Source: Duncaniella sp.
GTDB lineage: Bacteria > Bacteroidota > Bacteroidia > Bacteroidales > Muribaculaceae
Length of the DNA stretch: 18,406 nucleotides
Direction of reading: 5' to 3'
Assembly (NCBI GenBank): GCA_029052375.1
Contig: JAIDJD010000046.1
Location: 1 to 18,406 of the forward strand
The translations under genes and the position numbers were made by a program. This document shows, in pieces, positions 15,012 through 18,406 of the stretch (positions within the stretch are counted from its first letter, which is position 1; each line of letters begins with the position of its first letter). Under the pieces are notes generated by a model. The model saw only the letters and a program-made list of their open reading frames with translations. It did no database searches and was not told where the DNA came from.

Positions 15012-16475
15012 TCAGCTGACGGCAAACTTGTAGCTGATGCCGAAAGAGAGTATCTCCTTGAGCTGGAACTTGTGCCACTCAGACTCGGGCTCGGGGCGCT
15101 TGGTGGTCGAGTCGTAGCGGGCGTGGACATAAATCTGGGTGGTGAGAAAACGGTTGATGTCAAACATGATGGTGTTCTCCCAGTCGCCCTGTATATAGCC
15201 GTAGTCTGTGAAGACAAAGAGGCGCGAGCGCAGCGAAATGTTGTCGCACATCTTCCACGAGAGCTTGCCCTCGGCGCTCGAACCTATCTCGTTGACCACA
15301 TTGCGTCCGGGCTTGATGCCGTACTTATTGACATCCATGTGGCGGTTGATGCAGGTCTTCATGTTCCACGACAGGGGCGAGATGGATGCATCGAAAGAGA
15401 ATGTCTTCTTGGGGTTCTGGTAGGAGTAGGTCATACCGAGGCCGACATTGAGCTCGCCGGGCGAGAGAAAGGCCGCCTTCATGTCGTTGGTGTTGGTCTT
15501 GTAGTTGTTCAGGAGCTGGGTCTTGAACGTGGTGGCCAGCGAGTAGTACCAGCGGCGTGCCGACTTGTAGCCGAGCGTCATGTTCCACTGCAAGAGGTCT
15601 TCCGAGATAGAGTAGTCCCTGAGGTCGTCGTCGGGAGCGTTGTTGACGCCGAGCTTGTACTGGAAGGTGTTCTCGAAAATCCACTTGGGATGGTAGCGGG
15701 GATTGAGCTTGACGTTGTAGTAGAGGTTGAGCAGGGCGTTGAGGTTGTTGTTGCCGCCCTGATACCAGTTGGGCGACACATAGGCCTGCGAGAACTGGAG
15801 CGAGCCGTTGAAGTTGCGCAGCCAGTGGCGCTTGCGGATGTCCATGCCGAGGCCGTCCACCTTGATGTCGGTCTTGACCACCTCTTTCAGCACTATCGAC
15901 GCCGTGGCGGGGTCGATGACGGCCGTGAACTCCTTGGGAGGCTCGGGGAGCTGAGACTCGTTGTAGAAGACAGCGTCGGGACGGTAGACAAAGTGGTGCT
16001 GCCTCGCCCTCATTACAAGCTTGTTGCGCAGGTCTTCCTCGTTGATCCAGCTGAAGATGGCCGGATCTATGCCGCGCCCGGCCACGACAGCGTCGGGTGT
16101 GGCCAGCGAGAGCGAGTCGTCCCACACCTGCAGCTGGTCGAAGACCGTCGGGCGCAGGTTGTAGGAGGGCAGCACAGTGACCATCTCGTATGTCGAGAGC
16201 GAGAGCAGAGAGTCTGTCGGGAGCACCGCCACGGTGTCAGGCACCACGGCAGAAGCCTTATGCCTTGCCTTGGGCTTAACCTCCTCGAAGAAGAAAGACA
16301 GAGCCTCGTCGGCCTCGAGGGCCTCGTCCGCGGCCTCCTGCACAGGTGTATAGTTGTAGATGACAGACCGCGCGGGAGGCGGAGGCAGAAGAGAGGTGAC
16401 CCGGGCGCCTGAAGATAATACACTGAGAGATGCTGCTGTCAGGGCAAGGAGCCGGGCTAAGCTGTGCAGTGTCAT
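15012..16475 (-). CDS. DUF3078 outer-membrane beta-barrel-like protein
   Basis: A 487-aa envelope protein with a signal peptide (about 1-24). A Pro- and Glu-rich N-terminal half follows, and from about residue 210 a run of amphipathic beta-strands ends in LKEILSFGISYKFAVS, a typical outer-membrane barrel C-terminus. The family signature is WYQGGNNNLNALLNLYYN. Aromatic girdle-like residues and strand pairs (WIFENTFQYKLGVNN, YYSLATTFKTQLLNNYKTN) support a barrel. Its start overlaps the helicase stop by four bases (ATGA), so it is translationally coupled to a cytoplasmic helicase, an unusual operon partner. Family function is unknown; porin-like or assembly roles are possible. Confidence 0.85.
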   Translation of the reverse strand: MTLHSLARLLALTAASLSVLSSGARVTSLLPPPPARSVIYNYTPVQEAADEALEADEALSFFFEEVKPKARHKASAVVPDTVAVLPTDSLLSLSTYEMVTVLPSYNLRPTVFDQLQVWDDSLSLATPDAVVAGRGIDPAIFSWINEEDLRNKLVMRARQHHFVYRPDAVFYNESQLPEPPKEFTAVIDPATASIVLKEVVKTDIKVDGLGMDIRKRHWLRNFNGSLQFSQAYVSPNWYQGGNNNLNALLNLYYNVKLNPRYHPKWIFENTFQYKLGVNNAPDDDLRDYSISEDLLQWNMTLGYKSARRWYYSLATTFKTQLLNNYKTNTNDMKAAFLSPGELNVGLGMTYSYQNPKKTFSFDASISPLSWNMKTCINRHMDVNKYGIKPGRNVVNEIGSSAEGKLSWKMCDNISLRSRLFVFTDYGYIQGDWENTIMFDINRFLTTQIYVHARYDSTTKRPEPESEWHKFQLKEILSFGISYKFAVS

Positions 16476-17872
16476 TGGGCTGTGGTATTTTGGTTAGAAT
16501 TGATGTTGTCAGAGCGTTTGGAACCCGAATTGTTCTTCTTGGGACGATGGTCCGGCTTGCGGCCGTTGCGGCGCTCGCCGGGGGCGGAGGCACGGGCCTG
16601 AGCCTCAGACGGCGCGGCCTTGGGCTTGCGCTCGCCCTTAGGGCCACGGCCTCCCTGGCGCCCCTTGGTAGAGGCTCCGCGGCCACGGCCCTGGCCGCCC
16701 TGGCCGCGGGCAACACGACGGTTGGGATTGTATTCGGGATAGGGTCCGGTCTGCTCAGGGAGCTCGCGCTTCTTAACCTCGTAGCCGAGAAAGCGCTCCA
16801 GCTCGCCGAACCACCGCATATCAGCCTCAGAGACGAGAGTGACGGCCGAACCTCCGGCCCCCGCACGCGCCGTGCGGCCTATGCGGTGGACATAATCCTC
16901 GGCCTCACGCGGGACGTCATAGTTGACCACAAGGGCAATGTCGTCTATATCAATGCCGCGCGCCACGATATCGGTGGCCACCAGTATGTCGAGCGTCCCG
17001 TTGCGGAAATCGTGCATCACCTGGTCGCGGCGCTCCTGCTCGAGGTCAGAGTGCATCTCTCCAACCTTGAAGTGAGCCTGGCGCAGCTGCTTCGCAAGGT
17101 CCTTGACCTTGAGCTTGGACGCGGCAAAGACTATCACACGCTTTGAAGACACTGTCTTGAAGAGATGGCGCAGCACAGGCGTCTTCTGGTTCTCATAGAC
17201 CACACAAGCGCTCTGGTCTATCTTCTCCGTGGGCCTCGAGACAGCAATCTTGATCTCGGCGGGATCGCGCAGGATAGCCTTGGCCAGCTGCTGTATCTTG
17301 GGAGGCATCGTGGCCGAGAACATCAGCGTATGGCGGTCGGCAGGCAGATGCTTTACAATCTGCATGATGTCGTCAAAGAAACCCATGTCGAGCATACGGT
17401 CTGCCTCGTCGAGGATGAAATACTGCACCTGGCTCAAGTCAATGCCTCCGAGCTGCAGATGGGCAATAAGGCGCCCCGGAGTGGCAATCACCACATCCGC
17501 ACCCTGCTTGAGCCCCTTCTGCTGGCGGGCAAATTCCTTGCCGTCCGTGCCGCCGTAGATGGCTACGGAAGATATGGGCAGGTAGTACGAAAAGCCTTCG
17601 AGCTGACGGTCTATCTGCTGTGCCAGCTCGCGCGTGGGAGACATCACTATGCAAGAAACGCCCGATGGCTCGGGCTGGTCTGCCAGCAGGTCAATCACCG
17701 GAAGCAGATATGCGGCAGTCTTGCCAGTGCCCGTCTGGGCAACAGCAATAAGGTCACGCCCCTGGAAAATCAGAGGAATGGCCGCCTCCTGAATAGGTGT
17801 ACACTCGCCGAAATGCATCGAGTCGAGCGCATCGAGGATATCGTCGCTCAGATCTGTGTCTTCAAATCTCAT
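16472..17872 (-). CDS. rhlE: DEAD-box RNA helicase, RhlE-like, with RGG-rich tail
   Basis: ATP-dependent RNA unwinding, probably in ribosome biogenesis or RNA decay, in the cytoplasm. All core motifs are present: Q motif (FGECTPIQEAAI, 21-32), I (AQTGTGKT, 45-52), Ia (PTRELAQQ, 79-86), Ib (TPGRL), II (DEAD, 155-158), III (SAT, 186-188), V (ATDIVARGIDI, 299-309) and VI (HRIGRTARAG, 329-338). A disordered basic tail (about 385-466) is rich in Arg, Gly and Lys, typical of Bacteroidota RhlE-like helicases and likely RNA-binding. It starts at the ATG at 17872, 26 bases after an exact-consensus -7 box. It heads a run of closely spaced minus-strand genes. Confidence 0.93.
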   Translation of the reverse strand: MRFEDTDLSDDILDALDSMHFGECTPIQEAAIPLIFQGRDLIAVAQTGTGKTAAYLLPVIDLLADQPEPSGVSCIVMSPTRELAQQIDRQLEGFSYYLPISSVAIYGGTDGKEFARQQKGLKQGADVVIATPGRLIAHLQLGGIDLSQVQYFILDEADRMLDMGFFDDIMQIVKHLPADRHTLMFSATMPPKIQQLAKAILRDPAEIKIAVSRPTEKIDQSACVVYENQKTPVLRHLFKTVSSKRVIVFAASKLKVKDLAKQLRQAHFKVGEMHSDLEQERRDQVMHDFRNGTLDILVATDIVARGIDIDDIALVVNYDVPREAEDYVHRIGRTARAGAGGSAVTLVSEADMRWFGELERFLGYEVKKRELPEQTGPYPEYNPNRRVARGQGGQGRGRGASTKGRQGGRGPKGERKPKAAPSEAQARASAPGERRNGRKPDHRPKKNNSGSKRSDNINSNQNTTAQ

Positions 17873-17897
17873 AGATAGGCTTTATGTTTTTCAAACA

Positions 17898-17928
17898 CAA
17901 AGTTACAGAAATTAATTGAAACGTCAAA
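17898..17928 (-). promoter_or_regulatory. Strong Bacteroidota promoter ahead of the helicase operon
   Basis: On the minus strand tttg (17928-17925), a 19-base spacer and taactttg (17905-17898) match the consensus exactly. The transcript should start near 17891, giving a leader of about 20 bases. It is the only clear promoter seen for the run of genes from 17872 down to 9517. Confidence 0.85.
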
Positions 17929-18108
17929 GAGTTACGGCAAAAGACCCCCCGTCAAGATAGACAGACACAACAAAAACCTACTGCGAGCGGTTCCTTCAGA
18001 GCAGACAGACGCAGGCCCCCGCCACACGCATGACCCGGCAAAGTATCCGCGCAAAGCCAGTCTCGGCCGAGACAATCACGATATAGCGACGCACCTAAAC
18101 CTCCAAAT

Positions 18109-18132
18109 GTAGGGACGTGCCTCCGGCACGTT
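18109..18132. repeat. gtagggacg-type hairpin (GC version)
   Basis: The core acgtgcctccggcacgt (a 7-bp stem with a tcc loop) is preceded by gtaggg. It has the same layout as the AT version at 18227-18249, with matched substitutions on both sides of the stem. Confidence 0.75.
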
Positions 18133-18171
18133 GAAGAGGCCAACACACAAAGTATATGCGTATCTGCCCCA

Positions 18172-18197
18172 AGGGCCGAAGGCCCTGAAATTAGAGG
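18172..18197. repeat. gggccgaaggccc hairpin repeat, copy 1
   Basis: A 26-base unit with one mismatch to 18371-18396: a ggcc/ggcc stem with a gaa loop, followed by tgaaattagagg. A related hairpin (gggccggaggccc) occurs in the right arm of the palindrome at 4828-4840. Confidence 0.75.
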
Positions 18198-18226
18198 GTG
18201 TAGAAAACCTTCATTAGAAGCTCTGT

Positions 18227-18297
18227 GTAGGGACATACCTTTGGTATGTATCCTTGGCAATCTGCGCTGAGCAGACATACCAAAGGTATGTCCCTAC
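18227..18297. repeat. Paired gtagggacatacc hairpins (23-bp inverted repeat)
   Basis: Arms 18227-18249 and 18275-18297 are perfect 23-base reverse complements around a 25-base spacer. Each arm is itself a hairpin (acatacc, ttt loop, ggtatgt), so the block can fold as two small hairpins or one long one, the arrangement seen in BIME-type repeats. Confidence 0.85.
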
Positions 18298-18370
18298 GAG
18301 ATATATGGTTCGCATACTATCGGTTCAGAGGATTTTCCCCCTGACATAGGATCAAAAACAAGTAAACCTC

Positions 18371-18396
18371 AGGGCCGGAGGCCCTGAAATTAGAGG
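18371..18396. repeat. gggccggaggccc hairpin repeat, copy 2
   Basis: A second copy in the same orientation as 18172-18197 with a single change (gaa to gga in the loop). The following bases (atgttgcaaa) are also similar to those after copy 1. The two copies bracket the paired hairpins at 18227-18297. Confidence 0.75.
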
Positions 18397-18406
18397 ATGT
18401 TGCAAA

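Larger units (their letters stand above)
17941..18406. other. Gene-free right end with hairpin repeats
   Basis: No credible coding region in either direction. The only frame longer than 100 codons (17952-18278, minus) runs through hairpin repeats. The section 17941-18108 shows nothing beyond a 12-bp palindrome, tctcggccgaga (18061-18072). The rest is built from the repeats listed separately. Confidence 0.7.

Noticed and set aside
14868..16412. 514-codon plus-strand frame opposite DUF3078
   Set aside because: Its product is Val/Glu/Arg-rich without fold features, while the minus strand has a signal peptide, family signature and barrel C-terminus.
16472..17872. Helicase as a component of the PLD defence candidate
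   Set aside because: All features are those of a housekeeping RhlE-like RNA helicase, and it is separated from the PLD pair by five envelope or unknown genes.
18227..18297. Rho-independent terminator
   Set aside because: The hairpins lack a T-tract and no gene ends nearby; the layout fits dispersed palindromic repeats better.

Overview
The window reads as a moderately high-GC member of the Bacteroidota, most likely order Bacteroidales. Four promoters match the Bacteroidota sigma pattern (TTTG-like box, 19-20 bases, TAnnTTTG), and a fifth has a clear TAnnTTTG box only. The proteins also fit: a PL11 rhamnogalacturonan lyase with a Por-sorting-like tail, a DUF4491 protein, a DUF3078 outer-membrane protein and an RhlE-type helicase with an RGG tail. 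Genus cannot be fixed from the sequence alone.

Layout. 1-620: repeat-built intergenic DNA (a 77-bp direct repeat, a long imperfect palindrome, a phased 7-nt AT-rich repeat that runs into a promoter). 661-3633 (+): secreted rhamnogalacturonan lyase, then a strong terminator. 3784-4287 (-): ECF-type sigma factor. 4603-5481: composite palindrome and a single-gene IS200/IS605-like (RAYT-like) transposase flanked by matching hairpins. 5537-6856 (-): secreted GH28 polygalacturonase-like enzyme. 6927-9400 (-): SufE and a large single-pass membrane protein of unknown function. 9517-13513 (-): a PLD-fold protein (two H-x-K...N sites) and an overlapping unknown 499-aa protein. 13550-17872 (-): DUF4491 membrane protein, two small exported proteins, DUF3078 barrel protein and DEAD-box helicase. 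17941-18406: gene-free, with hairpin repeats.

How the genes work together. The PL11 lyase and the GH28 hydrolase are complementary pectin-degrading activities, but no SusC/SusD pair is present, so this is not a full polysaccharide utilisation locus. From the helicase down to the PLD gene (17872 to 9517) seven minus-strand genes are packed with overlaps or gaps of at most 55 bases. The only good promoter seen for that run lies upstream of the helicase.

The most interesting candidate for an undescribed system is the overlapping PLD-like/499-aa pair (9517-13513). It looks like a two-gene defence or nucleic-acid-processing cassette placed at the end of a housekeeping operon; that function is inference. 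The second point of interest is the family of hairpin repeats: symmetric palindromes around the transposase, covarying hairpins at the right end, and a 7-nt phased repeat at two loci.
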